A stretch of 54,210 nt of DNA from Syntrophorhabdaceae bacterium (GCA_009783195.1 WRHP01000006.1:1-54210); one strand, 5' to 3'. Positions 19,079 through 29,455 are shown, counted from the stretch's first letter. Numbers and translations are program-made. Notes: generated by a model from the sequence alone, not told the origin.

Positions 19079-20230
19079 TTATGGCTGCAAATGCGTAGGT
19101 ATGGCCGCCGGTATTTGCGCCGCCGTCTGCCAATATAAGACCGGCAACTGGTAGCCGGGCTTGATATCTCCGCCCCACTTCCAGGGGTTGCCGTTGTTAG
19201 GGAAGGCGGCGATCCAAGATAATGGAGAGGACCCGTAGTAGGTTTTGGATGTGGCGGTTGCCTTGATGATGCTGGCGCCGTTGGGGCTTGTTTCATCGGC
19301 GCTGATTATGAGCGTGCTGTCTCCTCCGACCGTCATGCGGTCGAAGGCCACGTTACGGGTCATGTCGCCGCCGAAGGAACTACCCACCACGCGCCCAAAG
19401 GTTGTATCTACGCCGAACTCACGTATGATCTTCGGATTCAAAGCGGCGCACTGCGTAACGAGGCCGGAGCCAAGGAATCCCACTATGCCGCCTGTTAGAC
19501 TATTCATGCCGCTGATCTCGCCCGTGGCGTAGCAGTTGCTAACTACGCCGCTTTCTCCGGGGGTTTCATCGACCCCTCCCACTATGCCGCCGACACGGGA
19601 ATAGCCTCTGACATTGCTCGTGGTGTAGCAGTTGCTTATGCCGCAGTTGGCGCCAAAGGCCTGAACCATTCCCGCTATGCCGCCGACACTGGAAGAGCCT
19701 CTGATATTGCCCGTGACATAGCAGTTGTTTACGCTGCCGTCTCTAAGAAATCCCACGATGCCGCCGACATAGTTGAAGTTGCTATTAACCTCCGCGCCTT
19801 CCACTCCAAGGTTTTCAACGGTTCCGCCTGCTATAACGCCAAAGAGGCCGGCGTACGGTGGGTCGTAATTGTCGATAAATAGATTGTAAACGGTTTTGCC
19901 GGCGCCCTCAAAGTGTCCGGTGAACGCGTGGCTCCAGTCCCCTATGGGCGTCCAGCCTGTGCCTGTTCTGTACGCCGACAGATCAATATTATTGGCAAGC
20001 TTGTAGTGCTGGCCGTCAGGCTCCGTGCCGCTATTTACCCGGTCGGCTAATGCCGCCAGATCTTGCGCCGTACTGATAAGGTACGGGTCCCAGGGTGTTC
20101 CGGAGCCGGCCGATGTGCCGCCGCCACCGCCGTCACCGCCACCGCAGGCCGCAAACCCAAGGAGCAGTACCGCCATTGCGGCAAGCGCGATCCTTCGGAA
20201 TGATTTTGCTCTTGAAAAGTCCGTCACCAT
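19079..20230 (-). CDS. Lipoprotein with GLUG-type repeats
   Basis: Lipobox LLLGFAACGGG; repeats VGGIVGFLRDGSVNNCYVTGNIRGSSSVGGIAGM, ISNCYTTSNVRGYSRVGGIVGG. Confidence 0.8.
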   Translation of the reverse strand: MVTDFSRAKSFRRIALAAMAVLLLGFAACGGGDGGGGGTSAGSGTPWDPYLISTAQDLAALADRVNSGTEPDGQHYKLANNIDLSAYRTGTGWTPIGDWSHAFTGHFEGAGKTVYNLFIDNYDPPYAGLFGVIAGGTVENLGVEGAEVNSNFNYVGGIVGFLRDGSVNNCYVTGNIRGSSSVGGIAGMVQAFGANCGISNCYTTSNVRGYSRVGGIVGGVDETPGESGVVSNCYATGEISGMNSLTGGIVGFLGSGLVTQCAALNPKIIREFGVDTTFGRVVGSSFGGDMTRNVAFDRMTVGGDSTLIISADETSPNGASIIKATATSKTYYGSSPLSWIAAFPNNGNPWKWGGDIKPGYQLPVLYWQTAAQIPAAIPTHLQP

Positions 20231-20269
20231 TGGTAACTCCTTTGTATTTGTCCGGTCGTGGTGTGGATG

Positions 20270-20313
20270 AAAAAAAACCGGCGCATCCCTTTTTTGGAAA
20301 CGCCGGTTTTTTT
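20270..20313. terminator. Bidirectional terminator-like hairpin
   Basis: aaccggcg (20276-20283)/cgccggtt (20301-20308) with flanking A and T runs. Confidence 0.7.
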
Positions 20314-20772
20314 CAGGTAATTGAGATCTGGAAGCTGTTTTGAATCAGTTACAGCGCATGCGCTATAGGTCAAAACCCGCGCTAAATTTATGTGCGGAGG
20401 GGAGGATTCAAGAACATTTTTTATATTAAATAGTTGGTTTTGCATGTGAAGGCAGTTTTTCACGAGTTTTGCCGGGCGTCAACGTGGAAGCCGCGAAAAC
20501 CCAAACCGCGGAACCAAAGACATTCATGAGTCCAAACTGTGGTTTAGGGACAAACATATGGTTTGCGGCGGAGCGGTTTGCGCCATATGGGACAATACAA
20601 CCGGGTGGCGCGTCAATGGCGTATAATTAGCAGTTCGCGGATGTTTTAGTCGTGAGCTCTTAAGGTGTCTTGGGCTTTTTTGCCTTAAGCAGCGCGGGGG
20701 TCGGAATTTCCGCGCTACGGATATTGCCTGTGTGAAGCGTTGGGCCAAAATGTGAAAAGAGGTGTTTAGCTG

Positions 20773-22050
20773 ATGCTCGACCTGAAATTCGTTCGGGATA
20801 ATATTCCAGCGGTCGAAGAAATGCTCAAAAAACGGCGCTCCTCCGTGTCGCTCGAAGGATTTGTCGATATGGACAAGAAGCGGCGGACACTGCTTGTCGA
20901 AGTCGAAAGCATGCGGGCGGAGCGCAATTCGGCTTCGGAGGAGATAGGGCGGCTTCGGCGCGAAAAGAAGGATGCCGCGGAACTGATGGGGCGCATGAAG
21001 GAGCTTTCTGAACACCTCAAAGGATTGGAGGCGAATCTGCCGGAGATCGAGCATCGGATGGAGGAGTTCCTGCTTGCCATCCCGAACGTGCCCGACCCGT
21101 CTGTTCCCGATGGGGCCGGAGAAGAGGATAACCCGGTCGTCCGGACATGGGGGCAGCCTCGCGTTTTCGATTTTCCGGTAAAGGATCATGTGGATCTGGG
21201 TCTGGAGCTTGGCATTCTTGATTTCGACCGGGCGGCAAAGATTGCGGGCGGGCGGTTTTGTCTGTCAAAGGGAGCGGCGGCGTTGATGGAGCGGGCGTTG
21301 GTCAATTTTATGTTGGACATCCATACCCGCGAGCATGGCTACCTTGAAGTGCTGCCTCCTTTTATGGCGAACAGCGCTTCGTTTATCGGGACCGGGCAGC
21401 TTCCCAAATTCGAAGAGGATCTGTTCCGGGTGGAGGGGACCGACTATTACCTTGTGCCGACGGCGGAGGTGCCGGTGACCAATATTGTCCGGGACGAGAT
21501 CCTTCCGGGAGAGACGTTTCCCCTGAAGATGGCCGCGTACACTCCGTGTTTTCGCGCGGAGGCCGGCACCCACGGAAAAGATACCCGCGGGATGATACGG
21601 CAGCATCAATTCAGCAAGGTGGAACTGGTCAAAGTGTGCCACCCGGAGCAGTCCGCAGCCGAGCTGGAATTGCTGACGGCTAACGCCGAGGAGATTCTGA
21701 AGCGGCTTGGTTTGCCGTACCGCGTGGTCATTCTGTGTACGGGCGACATGGGGTTTGCCGCCGCCAAGACATATGACATCGAAGTCTGGCTCCCTTCACA
21801 GGGAAAGTACCGGGAGATATCTTCCTGTAGCGACTTCTCCGATTTCCAGGCGCGCCGGGCAAAGATCCGCTTCCGCGACGGCGCCGGCGGCAAGACCCGT
21901 CTTGCGCATACGTTGAACGGGTCCGGGCTTGCGGTGGGACGCGCTATAGTGGCGATTCTCGAAAATTATCAAAGAGACGACGGCACGGTTGATATACCGG
22001 AGGCGTTGCGGTCTTACATGGGCGGGATGGAGCGGATTACAAGGAAATGA
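20773..22050 (+). CDS. serS: Seryl-tRNA synthetase
   Basis: [89 protein letters not shown]. Confidence 0.97.
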   Translation: MLDLKFVRDNIPAVEEMLKKRRSSVSLEGFVDMDKKRRTLLVEVESMRAERNSASEEIGRLRREKKDAAELMGRMKELSEHLKGLEANLPEIEHRMEEFLLAIPNVPDPSVPDGAGEEDNPVVRTWGQPRVFDFPVKDHVDLGLELGILDFDRAAKIAGGRFCLSKGAAALMERALVNFMLDIHTREHGYLEVLPPFMANSASFIGTGQLPKFEEDLFRVEGTDYYLVPTAEVPVTNIVRDEILPGETFPLKMAAYTPCFRAEAGTHGKDTRGMIRQHQFSKVELVKVCHPEQSAAELELLTANAEEILKRLGLPYRVVILCTGDMGFAAAKTYDIEVWLPSQGKYREISSCSDFSDFQARRAKIRFRDGAGGKTRLAHTLNGSGLAVGRAIVAILENYQRDDGTVDIPEALRSYMGGMERITRK

Positions 22051-22291
22051 TAGAATTGCCTATGGCCCCGAAATATCAGGGAATGGTTGTAATCCACGCG
22101 GCAATGATCCGGAAAAAATGCCGGGTGGCTGGTTATCGGCCGGCCGATTGATTTATTTCAGGGAGATAAAACTTTTATCCGTTACCGGCGAATGAATCAG
22201 GGGAATGCGCGAGAATTCTGTGCGCCGGGGCAAGTTCTGTCGGCAAGAGCTTTGTTTTGGTTCGTGAATTCATGATGGAGCGGCGACCGGC

Positions 22292-22774
22292 ATGGAATTG
22301 ATACGGACGGCAAGGCAAAAGCTTGAGGAAGAGGCGCAAAAGATAGAGTACGAGCTGCGCGTCACCCTGCCAAAAGAGATTCAGGAGGCGATGGGGCAGG
22401 GCGACTTATCCGAAAACGCCGAATATGAAGCGGCCAAGGAGCGGCAGGCAACGCTTCATGGACGCCTTGTGCAGATTCAGAAGCGGCTTTCAGATCTATC
22501 CCGCATCGAGGTTGGCAACATCCCGAAAGACCGGGTGGGGCTTGGCAGCAAAGTGACCGTCGAGAATCTGGAAGAAGGCGGGGAGATCACTTATACCCTG
22601 GTGGTTCCCGAACTTGCCGACGGAAACAAGTTTTACGTGTCCATCGCTTCTCCGGTGGGGCAGGGGTTGATGAATCGCAAAGTAGGCGATACAACGACCA
22701 TCACGATTCCTCGCGGGATGCTGGAATACGAGGTCCGCCGGGTTGTAACCGTGTTCGGAGACGTTCTGGAGTAA
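22292..22774 (+). CDS. greA: Transcription elongation factor GreA
   Basis: EIQEAMGQGDLSENAEYEAAKERQATLHGRL; VASPVGQGLMNRKVGD-type C-terminus. Confidence 0.95.
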   Translation: MELIRTARQKLEEEAQKIEYELRVTLPKEIQEAMGQGDLSENAEYEAAKERQATLHGRLVQIQKRLSDLSRIEVGNIPKDRVGLGSKVTVENLEEGGEITYTLVVPELADGNKFYVSIASPVGQGLMNRKVGDTTTITIPRGMLEYEVRRVVTVFGDVLE

Positions 22775-22789
22775 CCCGGAAAGAGCGGA

Positions 22790-23857
22790 TCAGGCCAGAG
22801 CGGGGAAATGTTTTCGGACTTCCTCCGCCATCTTTTTCACGTCTTCCGAGCGCGAGCGCGGGCAGACCAGCACCGCGTTTCCGCACCGTATAATTACCGT
22901 GTCTTCCATCCCTATAGCCGCGACCAGGCCGCTGTCGGTCCGCGCCAGCGTGTTTTTGCAGTCGGTCAGGATTGCGTTCCCGAATGTGACGTTTCCGCCT
23001 CCCTGGCTTAGAAATTCGTGGAGGGAGCGCCAGGTGCCCAGATCGTTCCAACCCATATTGGCCGGGAGAACCAGAATCTCTGTTTCTTTTTCAAGCAGGC
23101 CGTAGTCGATGGAGATCGACGGTATCCGGCGGTAAGCCGCTGAAAGCCGCTGCGTGAATCCGTTTTTTGCGCCCGACACGGCTTTTCCGATTGCTTCGCT
23201 TACATCCGGGAGATATTTCGCAAAGCTTTTGGCAAGCGTGTCGTTGCGGAAGAGGAAAACTCCGCTGTTCCAGTCGAAGCGGCCCGAGCGCAGGAACCGC
23301 CTGGCGGTTGAAAGGTCCGGTTTCTCCGCGAAGCGGGCCACGCGGAAGGCTCCCTTGATCTTTCCGGGAAACGACGCCCCTCGCTCTATATACCCGTAGC
23401 CGGTGGACGGATGGGTCGGCGGAATGCCGAGGGTAACGAACCGTCCGGTTTCACGGGCCAGCCTAAGACCTTTACGAATGACAGCCAGGAAGGCCTGGAC
23501 ATTCGCGATGGCGTGGTCGGCGGGGGTGATAAGTAGTACCGCGTCGGGATCGTTTCTGGCGATTACCGTGGAAGCCAATGAGATGGCGGGGGCGGTGTTT
23601 TTTCCTTCCGGCTCCAGGAGAATGTTTTCCTTGTTGATTCCAAGAGCGCGGTGGGAAAGGTGCCGGGCGTCCTTGCGTCCCGCGACAACCCAGATCCGTT
23701 CTTGCGGAAAGACTGGGCGCAGCCGGTCAAGCGTTTCCCGGATCATGGCCCCGCCGCCTGTGAGATTCAGAAACTGCTTTGAGCGGTTCGAGCGGCTTTC
23801 CGGCCAAAACCTAAGCCCGGAACCGCCGGCCAGCACTATTGCGTGATCCATCGACAT
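22790..23857 (-). CDS. manC: Mannose-1-phosphate guanylyltransferase
   Basis: MDHAIVLAGGSGLRFWPESRSNRSKQFLNL; PADHAI; GFIERG-like GYGYIERG; ISIDYGLLEKE; start between 23851 and 23875 uncertain. Confidence 0.9.
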   Translation of the reverse strand: MSMDHAIVLAGGSGLRFWPESRSNRSKQFLNLTGGGAMIRETLDRLRPVFPQERIWVVAGRKDARHLSHRALGINKENILLEPEGKNTAPAISLASTVIARNDPDAVLLITPADHAIANVQAFLAVIRKGLRLARETGRFVTLGIPPTHPSTGYGYIERGASFPGKIKGAFRVARFAEKPDLSTARRFLRSGRFDWNSGVFLFRNDTLAKSFAKYLPDVSEAIGKAVSGAKNGFTQRLSAAYRRIPSISIDYGLLEKETEILVLPANMGWNDLGTWRSLHEFLSQGGGNVTFGNAILTDCKNTLARTDSGLVAAIGMEDTVIIRCGNAVLVCPRSRSEDVKKMAEEVRKHFPALA

Positions 23858-23893
23858 CCCCCCGGAAGGCCGCATTTGGAGTAGAATACTCCT

Positions 23894-24532
23894 ATGGTAG
23901 AGAAGCTTAAGAAAAGTTTTATAACCGGGCTTTTCGTCCTGCTCCCCCTGTGGTTGTCCATAGCCATCATCACCTGGTTATTCGGAGTAATCGACAACCT
24001 GTTTGTGCCGCTTCTCGAAGCTTCCCTGCGCCGGGCGGTTCCCTGGATGCCGCATATTCCTGGCATGGGTATCCTCACGGGCCTGATTATCATACTCATC
24101 CTGGGCTTATTTGCGCGAAACGTGGTGGGGAAGCGGATTGTTGACGCAATAGAGCGGCTCATTGATCGTATTCCCGGATACCGCCAGATATATTCCACAG
24201 TTAAACAGCTAACGAATGCCTTCTCATCGGAGAACAAAGGATCTTTCAAAACAGTGGTGCTTGTTGAGCATCCAAGGGAAGGGGTTTACATCATCGGGTT
24301 TCACACGGCGACCGTTGAACACAATGGGCGTAATTTTGCGATTGTGTACTTTGCTACGAACCACCTGTATCTGGGGGACGTGTTCCTGTTTCCCGAGGAG
24401 AAGGTGGTACGGCTGGATATGCCGGCTGATCAGGCTATCCGGCTGCTGATGTCCGGAGGGATCGTGTGTCCGCAGCGGTTGAACAGCTACCTCTGCTTGG
24501 AGAAAGAACCGCCCGCTTCGCCTCAAGCTTGA
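23894..24532 (+). CDS. DUF502 family membrane protein
   Basis: FITGLFVLLPLWLSIAIITWLF; IPGYRQIYSTVKQLTNAF; DVFLFPEEKVVRLDMPADQAIRLLMSGG. Confidence 0.9.
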   Translation: MVEKLKKSFITGLFVLLPLWLSIAIITWLFGVIDNLFVPLLEASLRRAVPWMPHIPGMGILTGLIIILILGLFARNVVGKRIVDAIERLIDRIPGYRQIYSTVKQLTNAFSSENKGSFKTVVLVEHPREGVYIIGFHTATVEHNGRNFAIVYFATNHLYLGDVFLFPEEKVVRLDMPADQAIRLLMSGGIVCPQRLNSYLCLEKEPPASPQA

Positions 24533-24684
24533 CATCGAAGTTTGCGTGCCGGTAAGATTGCAAAATCATGAAAACGGCGAAGATCAATATGCGTTTGCGG
24601 AGAATGCCGGTGCTCACCCTACCTTGCTCACATAGGAGCCGGACCGCCGCCTGAGCGAATATATAAACGCATGCGCAAATTGGG

Positions 24685-24770
24685 CCGCGGGGCCGTCAGG
24701 TTTCCGCGGTTTTTGTTTTTTATCGACACCCCCGTGAAGCCGTATTCGGGGGTTTTCATTTTTTTAAGAC
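24685..24770 (+). promoter_or_regulatory. Two tandem terminator-like hairpins in the leuA leader
   Basis: ccgcgg (24685-24690)/ccgcgg (24704-24709)+tttttg; acccccg (24728-24734)/cgggggt (24747-24753)+T-rich. Confidence 0.6.
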
Positions 24771-24791
24771 CGAAAGAAAAGGAGAAAGCGG

Positions 24792-26345
24792 ATGGCGGAA
24801 AAAGTATTTATTTTCGACACGACTTTGAGAGACGGAGAGCAGGTTCCCGGAGCAAAGCTTGCCATAGATCAAAAGATAGAGATTGCCAGACAGCTGGAAA
24901 CGCTCAATGTTGACATCATAGAAGCGGGGTTTCCCGCGTCATCTCCCGGCGATTTTGAGTCGGTGCGGGCGGTTGCGAAGGCGGTGCGCGGGCCGATAGT
25001 CACGGGTCTTGCGCGGGCGGTGAAGAAAGATATCGATGTGTTATGGGAGGCTGTGAAGGCGGCGAAGCGCCCCCGTATCCACACATTCCTAGGGACATCG
25101 GACATCCACATACAAAAGAAGTTCCGCGCCGACCGGGAGAAGATCCTCCAGTGGTGTGTCGATACGGTGAAGTATGCCAGGTCGCTGTGCCGCGACGTGG
25201 AGTTTTCCACGGAGGACGCTTCCAGGACCGACTTCGAGTACCTTTGCCGCACCATAGAGGCGGTCGTCAAGGCCGGGGCTACGACGATCAATATCCCGGA
25301 CACTGTGGGTTACGCCATGCCGATGGAGATGGCGGACCGTGTGCGACGCCTGAAAGAAGCGGTTCCCGCGCTGGACAAGGCTATCCTTTCGATGCATTGC
25401 CACGACGACCTCGGGTTGTCCACTGCCAACACACTGGCCGGGGTTCTCGCCGGGGCGCGTCAGGTCGAGGTGACGGTCAACGGAATCGGCGAGCGGGCCG
25501 GCAACGCGTCGCTTGAAGAGGTGGCGATGGCGATCAAAACCCGCAAAGACATCTACAAGGGGCTGCATGTCGGCTTGAATATGAAGGAAATAGCCAGGAC
25601 CAGCCGGATGGTGTCCAAACTCATGGGGCTTCCGGTCCAGAGAAACAAAGCCATCGTGGGCGCCAACGCTTTCGCGCACTCATCGGGCATCCACCAGGAC
25701 GGCATAATCAAGGACAGGTCAACTTACGAGATTGTCCGGCCGGAGGATGTCGGCGTAACGGCGCACACATTCGCGCTTACGGCGCGCTCCGGGCGGGCCG
25801 CGCTCAAGCATCACATCGCTTTGCTTGGGCATTCTCCAGGCGATGCGCAGGTGGACGCGATATACGAGAAGTTCCTTGTTCTTGCGGACAAGAAAAAAGA
25901 AGTGATGGTCGAAGATCTCGATATTCTCGTGCAGGACGAGATGTTCAAGGTGCCGGAGACATACAAGCTGGTGCATGTGCAGATTCTCTCGGGAACAAAA
26001 GCCACGCCGATGGCGGCGCTGAAAATCCAGCGGGGCAAGGAAATTATCGAAGAGGCGGCGACAGGGAACGGTCCTATCGACGCGGCGTACAAGTGCATAG
26101 AACGGATCGTGGGACGCAAGTTCCAGTTGATCGAGTTTGGTATGAATGCCGTTACTTCCGGCCAGGATGCCGTTGGGGAGGCAAGGGTTCGCGTCCGCTC
26201 CAACGGCACGATCTTCTCCGGCGGCGCAAGTTCGACCGACATCATTGAAGCGGCGATCAAGGCATATCTCTCCGCGATCAACCGTTGGGTGGACGCGGAG
26301 AAAAAAACCGGCAAATCCGCCGGGAAAGGAAAAAAGAGCAAGTAG
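24792..26345 (+). CDS. leuA: 2-isopropylmalate synthase
   Basis: FDTTLRDGEQVPGAKL; HCHDDLGLSTANTLAGVLAGARQVEVTVNGIGERAGNASLEEV; SGIHQDGIIKDRSTYEIV. Confidence 0.95.
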   Translation: MAEKVFIFDTTLRDGEQVPGAKLAIDQKIEIARQLETLNVDIIEAGFPASSPGDFESVRAVAKAVRGPIVTGLARAVKKDIDVLWEAVKAAKRPRIHTFLGTSDIHIQKKFRADREKILQWCVDTVKYARSLCRDVEFSTEDASRTDFEYLCRTIEAVVKAGATTINIPDTVGYAMPMEMADRVRRLKEAVPALDKAILSMHCHDDLGLSTANTLAGVLAGARQVEVTVNGIGERAGNASLEEVAMAIKTRKDIYKGLHVGLNMKEIARTSRMVSKLMGLPVQRNKAIVGANAFAHSSGIHQDGIIKDRSTYEIVRPEDVGVTAHTFALTARSGRAALKHHIALLGHSPGDAQVDAIYEKFLVLADKKKEVMVEDLDILVQDEMFKVPETYKLVHVQILSGTKATPMAALKIQRGKEIIEEAATGNGPIDAAYKCIERIVGRKFQLIEFGMNAVTSGQDAVGEARVRVRSNGTIFSGGASSTDIIEAAIKAYLSAINRWVDAEKKTGKSAGKGKKSK

Positions 26346-26443
26346 GCGCGGGCTACGTCGTTGCCTTGGTTCGATGTTTTGGCGCGGCGCCTCTATTGCG
26401 CATGACGAATATTTGATTGTGTTAACCGGATCGGTGTCTCAAA

Positions 26444-26541
26444 GGGCGGCTCAAGCGAACGAAGCCGCCGGATGACAAGCCGTCCTCGAAATAGAAGCTC
26501 CGCTATGATGTCCGCCGTATTGCGGTGGTAGTCGGGGACTA
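26444..26541. repeat. Dispersed repeat family 2, short/deleted copy H
   Basis: gggcggctcaagcgaacgaagccgcc joins the two termini; gaagctcc..atgatgtccgccgtattgcgg matches copy F gaagctcccatgcgatgtccgctgtattgagg. Confidence 0.6.
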
Positions 26542-26556
26542 TGCGTGGCCGCGCCA

Positions 26557-26904
26557 TTAGTCCCTGGTGGTGGTTTTGTACTCCTCCCTCGGCGGAGAAA
26601 AGGCTTCCACCAGGGTGGCGCCTTCCGGGCCCGCTATAAACGCATGAAAGGTCATGCCGGGAATCATGAACATTGCGTTTCCGGACAGCGGCAGGATCTC
26701 TTCGGCTATGGCGAGCTCTACTTTTCCAGAGATCATAACCCCCATCTGTTCGTGAGGATGGGAGTGCGTCGGAATTACAGCGTGCGGCTCCAGAGTTACA
26801 AGAGACAGCATCAGCTTGTCGCCCCAGGCAAGTTTATGGATAACGCCGGGAGCGATCTTTCTGGAAGCAAGGTTTTCCGGATTCCAGCATCCGTGCATGG
26901 GCAA
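26557..26904 (-). CDS. Cupin domain protein
   Basis: PHAVIPTHSHPHEQMGVMISGKVELAI...PGMTFHAFIAGPEGATLVEAFSPPREEY. Confidence 0.88.
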   Translation of the reverse strand: MPMHGCWNPENLASRKIAPGVIHKLAWGDKLMLSLVTLEPHAVIPTHSHPHEQMGVMISGKVELAIAEEILPLSGNAMFMIPGMTFHAFIAGPEGATLVEAFSPPREEYKTTTRD

Positions 26905-27367
26905 CCTCCTTTAAGCCGTGGATGTTCCTATTTTCTTATTATATGGCATTTCGCGTGGCAGCCGGAGGAAGGCGGTTTCGTCGGGTCTTGTTCGCTTCCG
27001 GACATGTTTTCTGACGGATTCACATCATGCTGTCCTCGCGGTGTCAGAGGAAGTTCAGATTGTTTCCCTCCGGCGCCGCCGCATCTGAAAGGATGGATGC
27101 TATGGAGCCGTCTGCGACTATCGCGCTGTCCCGGATTACGATGCGGCATTCGCGAACATCGAGGATCAGGTCGAGATCGCGCGAGGCGACGATCTTTGAA
27201 TAAGTGAAAAAGTTAAGCGGCTCGATGACGGTACGGCGCGACTTGGGGTCGAGGTTGGCCACAGGTTTTCGCCCAGAATGTTGTGCCGACAGCGGGAGAT
27301 AGCGGCGCGTCCGCCATATGCTCGATGTTGTCTCCTTAAAGCTTTCAGCCGGCCGCTTCGTTCTGTT

Positions 27368-27526
27368 TTATTTTCCCAATTTCTCCGGAAGAATATGTTC
27401 ACGTCCGCAATGAGGGCAGATTATGACGTCTCCCTGGTTCCAGCTTTTTGCGATTTTTTTCGAGGAGCACGACGAAAATGCAGGCAAGAGTATAAGAAGC
27501 AGCAAAAGGATAAGGCGCTTTTTCAT
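27368..27526 (-). CDS. Small lipoprotein with CxxC...H motif
   Basis: MKKRLILLLLLILLPAFSSCSSKKIAKSWNQGDVIICPHCGREHILPEKLGK. Confidence 0.6.
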   Translation of the reverse strand: MKKRLILLLLLILLPAFSSCSSKKIAKSWNQGDVIICPHCGREHILPEKLGK

Positions 27527-27660
27527 TGTGGCCTCCGGGATATTTATTTCATTTTTAAATCGAAACCGGCCTGCCCGCGCCGGACGGTTTCCCGCGTTGC
27601 GCAAGTTCCAAGCATTATAATCACTTCATAAACGGATTGGTAAAAGACCCCGGAGGGAGA

Positions 27661-28452
27661 ATGGAAAATCAGCGGTTACTGGCGTTTGCCGAGGATGTGG
27701 CTCGTAATGCCGGCGACATCTTGCGCAGGAATTTCGGTCGCCGGCAAAAGATACATTTCAAAGGGGAGATAGACCTGGTAACGGAAATAGACAAGGAGTC
27801 GGAGAATTATATCATTGGGCGGATTCGGGAAGTTTTTCCGGACCACGGCATTCTTTCCGAGGAGAGTCCGGAGCAGTCTTCATCTTCTTTATACAAGTGG
27901 ATTGTTGATCCTTTGGACGGTACCACCAACTACGCGCACGGCTATCCATGCTTTTGCGTTTCCATCTGCGTGGAGCGGGACGGGGAGTCGGTTGCCGGAG
28001 CGGTATATGACCCGATGCTCGACGAGATGTACACGGCGGCGGCGGGCGCGGGAGCTTTCCGCAACGGGCGAAGCATTTGCGTCTCGGAGGTGGATAAGCT
28101 GCGGAGCGCGCTTTTGGCCACCGGTTTTGCCTATGACGTGAATGTATCGACCGATAGCAACTTCGATTATTTCAAGGCGTTTGTTTTCACCGGGCAGGCG
28201 ATACGCAGGGACGGTTCCGCCGCGCTTGATCTTTGCTATGTCGCCTCGGGGCGGTTCGACGGTTTCTGGGAACTGAAGCTTAAAGCATGGGATACGGCGG
28301 CGGGCTGCCTGATCGTCCGTGAGGCAGGCGGCGTCGTCACCCGGCTTGACGGCGGCGCGTACGACCTTCGGCAGCCGGACATCCTGGCGTCAAACGGAAA
28401 GATCCACGCCCATATGGTGGAAGTCCTGCGGGGCGCGAAGAAACAGCGTTAG
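27661..28452 (+). CDS. suhB: Inositol monophosphatase family protein
   Basis: DLVTEIDKESE; WIVDPLDGTTNYAHGYPCFCVSI; LKAWDTAAGCLIVREAGG. Confidence 0.93.
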   Translation: MENQRLLAFAEDVARNAGDILRRNFGRRQKIHFKGEIDLVTEIDKESENYIIGRIREVFPDHGILSEESPEQSSSSLYKWIVDPLDGTTNYAHGYPCFCVSICVERDGESVAGAVYDPMLDEMYTAAAGAGAFRNGRSICVSEVDKLRSALLATGFAYDVNVSTDSNFDYFKAFVFTGQAIRRDGSAALDLCYVASGRFDGFWELKLKAWDTAAGCLIVREAGGVVTRLDGGAYDLRQPDILASNGKIHAHMVEVLRGAKKQR

Positions 28453-28459
28453 ACAAGCT

Positions 28460-28972
28460 TTACTTCGGGATGCCTTCGATCAGCGTCACGCCGTATTTGT
28501 CGTGCGTAAAGGAATGGATGTCGGGGTGCTTTGCGAAAAGCCATCCGCTGAAGATTTTGTGCCCCTCCTCGAACACTTCCGCGCGGACGACAGGATTTTG
28601 CGGTTTATTGGACGCGGAGGTGATCTGTTCCGGGCCCATTTGAAAATCCGGTAGAAACGGCCCGGCTTTCAAGGTAAGGCCGGTGCCGGGAATCTGAAAA
28701 TCGGCATTCAGAGAAACGTCGAACCGCTTTTTCTCCATAGTTTCCTTGTAAAGAACTTCAATCCGCGCGGCCTTCCAGCTGTTTTGGACATCGTCGGGAA
28801 CCACGATTTTTCTTTCCACTCCCGCTTCCGGGTGTCCATGAGGCATCCATTGCGCTACGGATTCCTGGGTATTTTGTGGAGGCGCTGATTGCGGAGGCTG
28901 CTTTCTTTTACAGCCTGGCGCGGCAAGCAGTGCCGCCACGAGGAAAACTGTCAGCGGGAGGGATTTTTTCAC
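28460..28972 (-). CDS. DUF2155-like lipoprotein
   Basis: Lipobox LLAAPGC; VPDDVQNSWKAARIEV...IFSGWLFAKHPDIHSFTHDKYGVTLIEG. Confidence 0.7.
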   Translation of the reverse strand: MKKSLPLTVFLVAALLAAPGCKRKQPPQSAPPQNTQESVAQWMPHGHPEAGVERKIVVPDDVQNSWKAARIEVLYKETMEKKRFDVSLNADFQIPGTGLTLKAGPFLPDFQMGPEQITSASNKPQNPVVRAEVFEEGHKIFSGWLFAKHPDIHSFTHDKYGVTLIEGIPK

Positions 28973-29164
28973 CGTAATGTCTCCGTTTTTTGTTTTCTAT
29001 AAGAGCAAAAAAAGAATACCTTATCGGGGCTGTGAATTTGATTGCAACTTTATATAAACCGGGGCGGCTATCCGGTAGCCGAATGATCAAAAGCCCCCTC
29101 CGGCAAGCGCAAGTTTTTCCGCCGCGAAGGCATGGAGACCGGAAGTATGTACATACGGAATCAT

Positions 29165-29455
29165 CCGGGCGGTTGAATTTGAGCGAGAGACCTCTTTTGG
29201 TCGGCGGCGGCGGTAAAGCATCACGGTTTCGTAGCCTGAATTCGCATACACGCGGGCAAGCGTTGCCGCGCGGTGCCGATGCTTTCCGGGGGCATAGAAA
29301 AGAGGATGCTTAAGAGCTTAAGGAGTTTGAGGTCGCAGGGAACTATGGATGGCGACCAAGACGGCCCTGGAAGGAGATGGCGCGAAGCGATAGCGAGCCC
29401 GCGTGGCAGCGCGCCTGAAAGAGAGAGTCTGGAGCGAATGAAGCCGCCCTTGTCG
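29165..29455. repeat. Dispersed repeat family 2, copy G (about 290 bp)
   Basis: Left gggcggttgaatttgagcgagagacctct; right gagagagtctggagcgaatgaagccgccc; matches both ends of copies E and F. Confidence 0.65.

Noticed and set aside
20524-20772. Possible T-box leader upstream of serS (ccgggtggcgcg)
   Set aside because: Lacks the full T-box consensus and a convincing terminator/antiterminator pair; palindromic fragments insufficient.
26928-27402. Overlapping minus-strand ORFs between the cupin gene and the small lipoprotein (e.g. 27044-27262)
   Set aside because: Possibly a decayed gene, but no recognisable domain and no clear start; not enough support for a CDS or pseudogene call.
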